From: Thiomonas sp.
GTDB taxonomy: Bacteria > Pseudomonadota > Gammaproteobacteria > Burkholderiales > Burkholderiaceae_C
Length of the DNA stretch: 11,999 bases
Direction of reading: 5' to 3'
Assembly: GCA_027451915.1 (NCBI GenBank)
Contig: DAIDHU010000045.1
Span: forward strand, 1 to 11,999
The notes beneath the pieces were generated by a model. That model saw only the letters and a list, made by a program, of their open reading frames with translations. It was not told where the DNA came from and did not search any database. The translations under genes were made by a program, and so were the position numbers. This document shows, one piece after another, positions 1-6,400 of the stretch. Position 1 is the stretch's first letter, and every line of letters starts with the position of its first letter.

Positions 1-55
1 AGCGCTGGAGCGATTCCAGGTCGGCCCCATTCGGACACATCAGCAGCGTAGGCAT
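1..55 (-). CDS. Second copy of the putative toxin gene, 5' end only (runs off the left edge)
   Basis: Reading leftwards from the ATG at 55, the first 18 codons (MPTLLMCPNGADLESLQR) are identical at the DNA level to those of the full-length gene starting at 2858. The upstream region is duplicated too, including the AGGAG ribosome binding site at 69-65. Only the beginning lies in the window, so whether the gene is intact, and which C-terminal tip it carries, cannot be seen. It lies 182 bp downstream of the third immunity-like gene, so the array of cassettes continues leftwards. Its function is unknown; by analogy with the other copy it would be an N-terminal carrier region with a variable toxic tip. 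Confidence 0.7.
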   Translation of the reverse strand, partial: MPTLLMCPNGADLESLQR

Positions 56-70
56 GGAAGTGCACTCCTC

Positions 71-91
71 GCGCGGCTTTGCGTGCCGCGC
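71..91 (-). promoter_or_regulatory. Leader stem-loop beside the ribosome binding site, copy A
   Basis: GCGCGGC (71-77), a 7-base loop and GCCGCGC (85-91) form a perfect 7-bp all-GC stem. In the transcript it sits immediately before the AGGAG ribosome binding site at 69-65 of the partial gene that starts at 55. It is identical to the hairpin at 2874-2894. A role in translation control is only inferred from its position; there is no U tract, so it does not look like an intrinsic terminator. Confidence 0.4.
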
Positions 92-237
92 AGGAATCCA
101 GCCTAGGTGAGACGAATATCCCGCATTGCCCTTGCGCCGTAATGGAGGACTAGGCTTGCGGGCATCCTGGACGCCCATGGTCCAACGTGTGCGGACTGAA
201 AAGGCCTGGCTCGGCCCTGGGGCTCATGCGCCAGGCG

Positions 238-621
238 CTACGCGATCCCATTGAATTTGTCGACAACGTAGCAAAACCAGAGTAGTACCGCGCTTCCCAT
301 GAACGTCAGGTAGCAGGCCCGGCCCAGGAACTGCTCCGCACGGCTCGTGTGCTGGTAGACGGCATCACAATCGGCGAACAGAGCCCGCAGCTTGGTCCTT
401 CGCATCCTGCGGGTGTACGCCCTGGGCATCGTGAGCGCGGCCGCGACGCTCTGGGCTTCCCAGCCGACCAGGAAGGGTACGCCCAGCCGATCGCGGGTAG
501 CAGGGTTTCGGCGCAACCGACGCACCGTGACCACGGCGAATACCACGAACAGGGCCAAGCCAAGGTAGAACCCGACAAGGATGACCAGGAGGCAGCGATA
601 CGTAAGGCCTTCGTCCATCAT
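238..621 (-). CDS. Putative immunity protein 3: small two-helix membrane protein
   Basis: This is a 127-residue protein of no family I recognise. A hydrophobic segment lies near residues 9-31 (LLVILVGFYLGLALFVVFAV), followed by a basic soluble stretch with VTVRRLRRNPATRDRLG, a GW pair and HTSR. A second hydrophobic segment lies near residues 104-119. It is the most diverged of three paralogues in the window. The positions VTVRRLR, PATR, LG, GW and HTSR are shared with the proteins at 951-1319 and 1492-1869. The ATG at 621 overlaps the stop of the preceding toxin-tip remnant (ATGA), and AGGGA at 634-630 is a fair ribosome binding site 8 bases away. A location in the inner membrane and protection against a membrane-acting toxin tip are inferred from pairing and topology. 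About 50% of bases 241-300 are G or C, well below the pil genes. Confidence 0.6.
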   Translation of the reverse strand: MMDEGLTYRCLLVILVGFYLGLALFVVFAVVTVRRLRRNPATRDRLGVPFLVGWEAQSVAAALTMPRAYTRRMRRTKLRALFADCDAVYQHTSRAEQFLGRACYLTFMGSAVLLWFCYVVDKFNGIA

Positions 622-914
622 CGACGATTTCCCTGAAACTCCACGATCTGGTCGTAATACTTCGCCACCTGCTGCTTCAGGAAATGCTCGAAGCCGATGG
701 CCTCTGCAGTGGCCGCGGCTGCCACTGCCAAGCCAGCAATGACCAGCACCCATCCAGCGGGAGTCAGTACAACGAGTTCACCGAGCAGGGTAACCCTTGC
801 GTAGCGCCCCAGCTCGACCGGCTTCGACGCCTGCGCCTGCGAGGCCACGTCCAGACGCGAGAGCTTGCGGCTGTGGCGTACACGGTCGGGCACGCGCTGG
901 CCTCCCGAGACCAA
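618..914 (-). pseudogene. Orphan toxin remnant 3: linker plus hydrophobic tip
   Basis: This open frame of up to 99 codons matches the C-terminal part of the full-length gene at 1872-2858. It begins exactly in the shared linker (VSGGQRVPDRVRHSRKL), which is almost base-identical to 2214-2323. It then lacks the equivalent of residues ~218-275 and ends in a tip starting TPAGWVL and ending YYDQIVEFQGNRR. The 170-residue N-terminal region is absent. The only start codon in frame after the previous stop (951-953) is a TTG at 914 with no visible ribosome binding site. The ATG that overlaps that stop (954-952) reads a different frame. I read this as a displaced toxin tip, probably silent, kept next to its immunity gene (238-621), with which it overlaps as ATGA. 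Expression as a short protein cannot be excluded. Confidence 0.6.
804..913. repeat. 110-bp linker repeat, copy 1 (partner 2214-2323)
   Basis: Bases 804-913 match 2214-2323 at a constant offset of 1410, with five substitutions counted and no gap. On the minus strand the repeat encodes the linker VSGGQRVPDRVRHSRKL through VELGR of the toxin family. It ends abruptly on both sides: toward 914 the N-terminal coding part is missing, and below 804 the tips differ. A conserved block just before a variable tip is the expected site for homologous recombination that swaps toxin ends. Confidence 0.9.
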
Positions 915-950
915 TTGGCGCTGGTGCGCGGGTGGTGATGGCCGTGCACG

Positions 951-1319
951 TCATTCCACCCAGTTCCTGACCAGTCCGTACAGCGCGATCCACAGGCAAC
1001 TCGAAACCATGGTTGCGTAGTAAGCACGCCCCAGGATGCGGTCGAGCCGGGACGTGTGCTGAAGCAGGATTTCCGTATTCGCGTGAAAGTCCGAAAGCAC
1101 TCCGTTGTCCAGGCGTCGCTTCAAGCGCCTCGGCCAGCTCAGCGCGACCCCGGCGTTCACGATGTCCCAGCCCGAGCAGAACTCAAAGCCCAGGTAGCGG
1201 CGGGTGGCCGGGTCCTTGCGCAGCCTGCGCACCGTCACCTCGCCAAACACCACGAACAGGATGCCTGACACTACGAAGAGCACCAGCCAGACACCGCCAA
1301 ATATGGCACCGATTGCCAC
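951..1319 (-). CDS. Putative immunity protein 2: small two-helix membrane protein
   Basis: This protein has 122 residues if started at the GTG at 1319, or 124 from the GTG at 1325 that overlaps the previous stop (GTGA). I prefer 1319 because the strong GGGGAG at 1330-1325 then lies 5 bases upstream. A hydrophobic segment at about residues 3-25 (GAIFGGVWLVLFVVSGILFV) is followed by EVTVRRLRKDPATRRYLGFE, a GWDIVNAGVALSWPRRLK stretch and LSDFHANTE..HTSRLDR. A second hydrophobic segment lies near residues 99-116. The soluble core is nearly the same as in the protein at 1492-1869, while the membrane segments differ more. The family is unrecognised. An immunity role is inferred from its fixed position after toxin tips. 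It is the downstream partner of the tip remnant at 1322-1534. Confidence 0.62.
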   Translation of the reverse strand: MAIGAIFGGVWLVLFVVSGILFVVFGEVTVRRLRKDPATRRYLGFEFCSGWDIVNAGVALSWPRRLKRRLDNGVLSDFHANTEILLQHTSRLDRILGRAYYATMVSSCLWIALYGLVRNWVE

Positions 1320-1321
1320 GC

Positions 1322-1534
1322 TCACTCCCCTTGAAGTTGCATCGCAGCGTCGTAGAACCGCTCGACCGCTCCCTCAGCAAGAATGGATGCCGCCATCGAG
1401 CCCGCCATGACGACTCCCGCAGCGGCAAGGCCCGCCACGACCAACAAGACCCAGCCCACCGGCGCTGGAACCCGCGGTCTCCACGACAGATTCAGGCCAT
1501 CAGCTTTTCCAGGATCGTGTACCCCGCCATGCAC
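1322..1534 (-). pseudogene. Orphan toxin remnant 2: C-terminal tip only
   Basis: The last 47 codons (1465-1322, before and including the stop) align without gaps to the last 47 residues of the full-length protein at 1872-2858. By eye 26 of 47 are identical, including GWVLL, AAGVVMAG, YD and the late LxG. Neither the N-terminal region nor the linker is present. The frame stays open upstream to a GTG at 1534, but that would overlap the preceding membrane protein gene by 43 bases, and I see no good ribosome binding site. I treat it as a remnant of a displaced toxin end. Its stop overlaps the next gene's start, so it may still matter for translation of that gene. It could instead be expressed as a small membrane peptide. 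Confidence 0.55.
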
Positions 1535-1869
1535 AGAACACCAAAGACCATCGCACCATAGAGCACGCGTGCCAGGGCGCGGTCGAGCCTGGAAGTATGC
1601 CGATACAGGACTTCCGTGTTCGCATGGAAGTCAGACAGTGGGCCATCGTCCAACCGCCACTTCAAGCGCCTAGGCCAGCTCAGCGCAACCGCGGCGTTGA
1701 TGATGTCCCAGCCCGGAAAGAACTCGAAACCCAGGTAGCGGGAGGTGGCAGGGTCTTTGCGCAGCCTGCGCACCGTCACTTGGCCGAACACAATGAACAG
1801 AGTACCGGTCAGGGAAAAGAGCACAAGATAAACCGCACCGAATAGGGCACCGATCTGTTGCGCTGTCAT
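1492..1869 (-). CDS. Putative immunity protein 1: partner of the intact toxin-like gene
   Basis: This protein has 125 residues from the ATG at 1869, or 127 from the ATG at 1875. GGGAG at 1880-1876 abuts the first ATG but sits 6 bases from the second, so I chose 1869. The first ATG overlaps the stop of the full-length gene (ATGA), which suggests translational coupling. A hydrophobic segment at about residues 6-28 (GALFGAVYLVLFSLTGTLFI) is followed by QVTVRRLRKDPATSRYLGFE, a GWDIINAAVALSWPRRLK stretch and HTSRLDR. A second hydrophobic segment lies near residues 98-117. No known family is recognised. Its place directly after the intact toxin-like gene makes it the candidate cognate immunity protein, located in the inner membrane. 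GC is about 52% in bases 1801-1860, well below the N-terminal half of the gene it follows. Confidence 0.65.
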   Translation of the reverse strand: MTAQQIGALFGAVYLVLFSLTGTLFIVFGQVTVRRLRKDPATSRYLGFEFFPGWDIINAAVALSWPRRLKWRLDDGPLSDFHANTEVLYRHTSRLDRALARVLYGAMVFGVLCMAGYTILEKLMA

Positions 1870-1871
1870 GG

Positions 1872-2858
1872 TCATCTCCCGTGCAGTTTCACCGCGATGT
1901 CGTAAAGCTGGCCAGCCGCGGTTTCAACGGATTGAGAAAAGGTCGCCGAGCCTGCCATAACGACTCCCGCAGCGATCAGGCCAGCCGCAATCAACAGGAC
2001 CCAGCCCGCAGGCGTCGCAACGACGAACACATCCAGAGCCGCCGCGGCTGACCCCGCGAGCACGCCAGCAGACCAGGCACCGGCACTGAAAGCCGCGCTC
2101 TCCACGAAGGCCTGCCGGTGCCAGTCACCGCCGTCCTCGTGGGTTGCATGGACGTTCAGCACCCTCCTCCCCAGGTCGATGGCCAGCAGCCCCCTGTTCC
2201 CGTACTTGGCATGGCGCCCCAGCTCGACCAACTTCGACGCCTGCGCCTGCGAGGCGACGTCCAGACGCGAGAGCTTGCGGCTGTGACGTACACGGTCGGG
2301 AACGCGCTGGCCTCCCGAGACCAGCATGGTCGAGCGGGGATACCACTTGCGCGACACCAGGCCCAGCTCGTGGCGGAAGCTCGCGTTGAGCTCGGCCCCC
2401 GAGCGCAGCAGCTCCTCGCGCGCAAGGGCCTTGGACAAGCCCTTGGGCGCTCGCGGGCGCGTGGCGCGGTGGTAGGCCGCGATGGCCTTCTGGTGCTGCT
2501 CCATCGCCGTGGAAAACCGCCCGATGCGCTCGCCGTAGACCCCAGCCGCGGCACCTCCATAGTCCAGCACGCTCGCCGCATGATTGCGCAGATCGAAGCT
2601 GATCTCGGCCAACTCCACCGTGGCCGGGCCGCCGAAGTCCTGGCACATGTCGCACAGCAGGCGACTGTGTGGAGCCAGCGTGTTGCACAGGCCGCTCTCG
2701 TCCCGGCCATGGTCGGAACCCAGCAGGTAGGGCTCGAAGGCCGACAGGGTTCGCGGCTCGCGGCCCCAGCGGTCCAGGAGGCTGCCTTCGGGAACGCGAT
2801 GGAAGCGCTGGAGCGATTCCAGGTCGGCCCCATTCGGACACATCAGCAGCGTAGGCAT
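1872..2858 (-). CDS. Putative polymorphic toxin with a hydrophobic C-terminal tip, full length
   Basis: This is a 328-residue protein of no family I can name, with no signal peptide at the N-terminus. The N-terminal region (about 1-130) has four Cys (7, 58, 69, 72), the last two as CDMC, and could bind a metal. Residues ~80-175 look helical and charged. Residues 179-215 are a linker repeated almost exactly in the remnant at 618-914. Residues 255-304 are Ala/Gly-rich and hydrophobic (two possible helices, the second VVATPAGWVLLIAAGLIAAG), with a short amphipathic end. Carrier plus variable tip, followed by an overlapping small membrane protein gene, is the layout of polymorphic toxins. A membrane-inserting action is inferred from the tip alone. 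The ATG at 2858 has AGGAG (2872-2868) 9 bases upstream. GC is about 72-75% on two sampled N-terminal lines and 57-65% in the tip, suggesting a replaced end. Confidence 0.6.
   Translation of the reverse strand: MPTLLMCPNGADLESLQRFHRVPEGSLLDRWGREPRTLSAFEPYLLGSDHGRDESGLCNTLAPHSRLLCDMCQDFGGPATVELAEISFDLRNHAASVLDYGGAAAGVYGERIGRFSTAMEQHQKAIAAYHRATRPRAPKGLSKALAREELLRSGAELNASFRHELGLVSRKWYPRSTMLVSGGQRVPDRVRHSRKLSRLDVASQAQASKLVELGRHAKYGNRGLLAIDLGRRVLNVHATHEDGGDWHRQAFVESAAFSAGAWSAGVLAGSAAAALDVFVVATPAGWVLLIAAGLIAAGVVMAGSATFSQSVETAAGQLYDIAVKLHGR
2214..2323. repeat. 110-bp linker repeat, copy 2 (partner 804-913)
   Basis: This is the copy inside the intact toxin-like gene, coding for about residues 179-215. 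It differs from 804-913 at five positions that I counted. It marks the border between the region shared by toxin copies and the tip that varies. Confidence 0.9.
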
Positions 2859-2873
2859 GGAAGTGCACTCCTC

Positions 2874-2894
2874 GCGCGGCTTTGCGTGCCGCGC
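2874..2894 (-). promoter_or_regulatory. Leader stem-loop beside the ribosome binding site, copy B
   Basis: GCGCGGC (2874-2880) and GCCGCGC (2888-2894) can pair perfectly around a 7-base loop. In the mRNA of the toxin-like gene this hairpin ends one base before AGGAG (2872-2868), which lies 9 bases from the ATG at 2858. Both array copies keep it unchanged. A role in limiting translation or stabilising the message is plausible but unproven. Confidence 0.42.
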
Positions 2895-2917
2895 AGGAAT
2901 CCAGCCTAGGTGGGACG

Positions 2918-2945
2918 AATATCCCGCATCGCCCTTGTGCCGTAA
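2918..2945 (-). promoter_or_regulatory. Possible sigma-70 type promoter of the toxin-like gene
   Basis: On the minus strand TTACGG (2945-2940), a 16-base spacer and GATATT (2923-2918) resemble a weak -35/-10 pair. The -10 matches TATAAT at four of six positions and the -35 is poor. Transcription would begin about 50 bases before the ATG at 2858, placing the stem-loop in the leader. Both hexamers are unchanged in copy A (142-137 and 120-115). The match is too weak to be sure. Confidence 0.25.
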
Positions 2946-3006
2946 TGGAGGACGGCGCCTGCGGGCATTGCGGTCGCGCGTGGGCGGCGGGGCGCCCTGC
3001 CCTTGC

Positions 3007-3318
3007 TCAGCCGGTGCTCAGCGTGCGCCCGAGCTTGCGCTGCACGGCCTCGACCTTGGAGGCCATGCGGCTTTGCTCGCCGCGCCGGTAGTCCATCTTG
3101 AGGTTCATGGAAATGCGCGAGCAGTCGGACTCGAGTTCGTCGAAGCAGGCCTTGACCACGCCGAACACGCGATCCCAGTCGCCTTCCAGGATGGTGCCCA
3201 TGGGGGTGAGCTGGTAGCTCACGCCGCTGCGGTCGATGACGTCGAGGATGCGCGCGACATAGGGGCTGACGCTCTCGCCCTTGCCGCCGGGGGCCATCGC
3301 GAATTCCAACAGGACCAT
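3007..3318 (-). CDS. Thiamine-binding protein of the MTH1187/UPF0045 (DUF77) family
   Basis: This 103-residue protein has the size and motifs of the MTH1187/YqgV group. An early strand runs MVLLEFAMAPGGKGESVSPY, then a helix with VARILDVIDRSGVSYQLTPM, then GTILEGDWDRVFGVVKACFD, and a final region with RISMNLKMDYRRG. Family members are small ferredoxin-like proteins that bind thiamine or its pyrimidine part in the cytoplasm; their exact role is poorly known. The ATG at 3318 has GGAG 9 bases upstream. The gene lies 143 bp after pilY1 on the same strand and is not related in function to either neighbour. I see no thiamine riboswitch nearby. The last residues (RKLGRTLSTG) are ordinary for the family. 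Confidence 0.82.
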   Translation of the reverse strand: MVLLEFAMAPGGKGESVSPYVARILDVIDRSGVSYQLTPMGTILEGDWDRVFGVVKACFDELESDCSRISMNLKMDYRRGEQSRMASKVEAVQRKLGRTLSTG

Positions 3319-3461
3319 CTCGGCGTTCTCCAGACCGGCCGCGCACCAGCGCGCGGCGCGGGGAACATGCTAACGCGCCCGACTCGCGTGCGCCGGGGCG
3401 CGGGCCCGTGCCTCCGTTCGCCCGCCGGTCGGCCCCGAGGCCACGCGCGCTCGCTGAGGCC

Positions 3462-6400
3462 TCAGGGCTGGGTGATCCACACCGGCTGCCATCCCACCAC
3501 GCCGGGGCCGACGTGCAGGCCGCTGGTGGCGGCGACCTGGAAGCCGATCTTGCCCTGGCTGTTCTGCGAGGCGGTGCCGTAGACGATGGCCGAGCCGTTG
3601 CCGTTCTGGGAGATGGTCGGGGAGAAGGCGGTGCCCAGGCCGATCACCGGGTTGGCGGTCAGGTAGTTGTGGTTCTGGTCGTAGAACTTGTTCTGCGGGA
3701 AGGTGCCCAGCGCGAGGTCGAAAAAGTCGTACTGGGCGGTCGAGATGCCGCAGCTGCTCTGGGGCGTGATGGTCACCGGAACGATCAGCGTGGAGGCCTC
3801 CACGGCGGAGCTGTCGGTGATGGTGCTTCCGCTGTCCAGCCAGTACGGCGCGGTGGTCGAGCTGACGCCGGGGTTGGCCGTGGTGGTGGTCATGCCGGTG
3901 CTCGCGTAATAGCCCGAGCCGCCGGTGGAAGACCACCACCAGGTGGTCCATCCGGTGGTGCTGCTGGCGATGGCGCCGCCGGTGAACTTGAACACCGTGA
4001 CCTGGTGGTCGTTGGTGGCCCACAGGTAGATGCCGGTGGAGGTCTGCGCCATGCCCAGGTAGCGCACCGCTCCGGCGCCGGTCTCGTTGGGCACGGTGCC
4101 GACCAGCGTGGGGCCGGTGACCTTGCTCGCCGTGGTTCCGGTGGTCAGGTCGAAGGACCAGATGTTGCCGGTCGTGTCCCCGACGTAGAGCTTGCCGCCG
4201 GCGACGTCGACGTAGCTGGTCGACGAGGGCGTGAAGCCGAGCTTGACGCTGCTGGTCGAACCGTCGTACAGGCGCTTGACGTTGAGATAGGAGGCCGCGC
4301 TGGAGGTGGTGAAGTAGTAGGCGTAGGCCACGTTGTTGGCGTCCCACCAGATCGCCGGCGCCTGGGGGGCGGCCTGCGGCGGCGAGGTGAAGCCACTTTG
4401 CTGGTCGAACCAGACCTTGCTGATGCCGGGCGTGCAGGCAACCCCGGCGGTGCTGCAGCCGGTGAGCTGGAGGTCGTAGTGCAGCGCGCCGTTCTGCGCG
4501 GTGCCCACCACGTAGGTGGCCCAGTTGCCGCTGGCGTCGGCGCTGTCCACCGTGGTGAAGCCGCCGCTCATCGGGTTGGTGCCCTGGAAGGTGGGGTAGT
4601 TCTGCAACTGCGGCAAAAGCACCGAGGGCATCCATGCCCATTGCAGGGTGCCGCCGCCGGTGGTGCTGTTGCTGCCGGCGGAGATGGCGTAGAGGAATCC
4701 GTCGTTGGTGGTGAACAGCACCAGCGGCGAGCGCGCGGAGTTGAGCTGGGCGAAGCTGCGGTAGCTGCTGCTGCCGATGAAATCCGGGTTGTTGGGCCGC
4801 GACAGGATCTGCGGCTTGTCCGCCTGCGAGCTCACGGTGCCGAGGAAGCTTCCGCTGGCCCGTCCGGCCAGGTATTGCCCGCTGTTGTAGGAAGGATCGA
4901 TGGTGTAGTTGATGATGGTCGCGGCGGTCGGGCTGGTCGGGTTCCCGAAGGCCGCGGCCGACTGGCTGGCCAGGGTGGTCACGGTGGTGCCGCTGCCCGA
5001 GTCGGTGAGCAGTCCGGTCTGGCGCTGCGCCTTGGTCATCTGCAGTTGCCACACGGGACTGGTGGCGACGTTGCCGTTGGCGTCGGTGGCGAAGGCGTCG
5101 AGGTAGCCCTGCTCGCTGCCGTAGACATTGTTCGAGGCCAGCAGGTAGGCCAGCGAGCCGCTTTGCACATAGCCGGGAACGGCCGGCGCCGCCGCGATCA
5201 CGTCCCCGAAAATCGACGCCGCGATGGTGCTCAGCGCCGAGCTGAAGGCCGGCACGTTGCTGGCGGGGTACTCGTGCACGGTGCCGCCGGCGATGGCCAT
5301 GGCGTTGAGCGCGTAGTAGGCGGCCGGGTTGGCGCTGGAGTCGACCCCGGCGCCCAGGCCGATGACGTAGGTCTTGATGCCCTTCTTGGCCAGGGCCTGG
5401 ATGGCGCTGATGGTGTCGATCAGCGCCTGGTCGTTGGTGTTGGCCGCGTCCAGCGCGCCGCTGGCGCCAGCGGTGTTGCTGGAATCGTCGACGATGCCGT
5501 AGGAGGAGTTCGCGGCCACGCCGTAGAAGGCGGCATGCACGCCGTAGCCCTGGCCGGCGGCGCTGCCCAGCGGCGGCCAGTTGTTGCCGCTGAGGTCCAT
5601 GGTGGGCAGCCCGTCGGTGACCAGGATCACGTATTGCCCGGCGCAGGAGGCGGTGAGCGAGCCCAGCAGGCTGCCGGCGCCCTGCACCAGCCCGGCGGTC
5701 GTGGCCTGGCCGGCGGAGGCCTTGATCTCCTTGGTGCCGGTGCTGTTGGTCTCCGGCGCCAGGGCCGTCTGGAACAGCGCCGTGTCGGAGCTCAGCGTGG
5801 TGTTGAAGCTCGAGCTGCCCGGGGTGAGGCTGTCCAGGTTGCTACTCATGGCGACCACGGTCTTTCCGGTGGTGGCACTCTGGTTCGCACCGTAGCCGAA
5901 GCCGCGTTGCGCGTACATGACCTGCGGGGAGAAGGGAATGTAGCCCGCGTTGGTGGGGGTGGTGGTGCGCGCGACGGCCGAGGGGTAGGAGTTGGAGTAG
6001 GTGGACTGGATGTTGTTCAGGCTGGCCTCGTACTGCGACAGGCTGTAGTAGCTGAAGGGGTTGGACGGCGAGGGGCCGCCGTAGGCCACGCCCACGGCCG
6101 CCAGGCCGCCGGCGTACAGCACGTCGTTGACGCTGGGGTCGTCGCTGGAGGCGGCGATTTGCATGTACTGGTTGTCCGCCAGCTTGTCCGAGCCGTAGAG
6201 CTGGGCGATGGACGCGCAGTAGGAGCTCACCGACGAGGAGGCGTTGAGGTAGTTGTAGCAGGGGTTGTTCACCCAGCGCGTGGGCGCCGGGCTGGGCGTG
6301 GTGCCGCTGGCCTGGCTGGCGGATACGAAGCTCTGGTAGGCGGCGTAGGAGGTGAAGCCGTTGCTGGGCAGCGAGTTGGCGAAGCTGAAGCCTCCGCTGG

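Larger units (their letters stand above)
1..150. repeat. 150-bp direct repeat, copy A (partner 2804-2953)
   Basis: Bases 1-150 match 2804-2953 with three substitutions that I can find (110 a/g, 127 t/c, 135 c/t) and no gap. The repeat covers the first 18 codons of the putative toxin gene and 95 bp upstream of its ATG, with the ribosome binding site, a stem-loop and a possible promoter. Similarity fades after base 150. The left limit is the window edge, so the true repeat is probably longer. Near-identity implies a recent duplication or ongoing gene conversion between two toxin genes. Confidence 0.95.
2804..2953. repeat. 150-bp direct repeat, copy B (partner 1-150)
   Basis: This copy contains the first 18 codons and 95 bp upstream of the intact toxin-like gene. 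It matches copy A except at three bases. It ends 53 bp before the stop codon of the thiamine-binding protein gene at 3007, so this side of the repeat marks the outer border of the array. Confidence 0.95.

Noticed and set aside
168..184. Inverted repeat TGGAC/GTCCA after the third immunity-like gene
   Set aside because: The stem is only 5 bp, with a 7-base loop and no T tract, so it is too weak to call an intrinsic terminator.
778..954. ATG overlapping the immunity protein 2 stop, opening a frame over the linker repeat
   Set aside because: It reads a different frame from the linker seen in the intact protein and gives low-complexity Arg/Pro/Ala sequence; treated as a scar, not a gene.
2118..2909. 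Plus-strand open frame opposite the toxin-like gene
   Set aside because: It has no recognisable motif and is antisense to a frame that has a ribosome binding site, duplicated start region and paralogous remnants in the same frame.
1..2953. Insertion sequence or prophage as the explanation for the direct repeats
   Set aside because: No transposase, integrase, terminal inverted repeats or phage genes are visible. The repeats coincide with parts of the toxin-like gene, which fits gene duplication better.
3454..3465. Perfect 12-bp palindrome CTGAGGCCTCAG over the pilY1 stop codon
   Set aside because: It has no loop and no T tract, so it is not a terminator. A short palindrome at this GC content may be chance.
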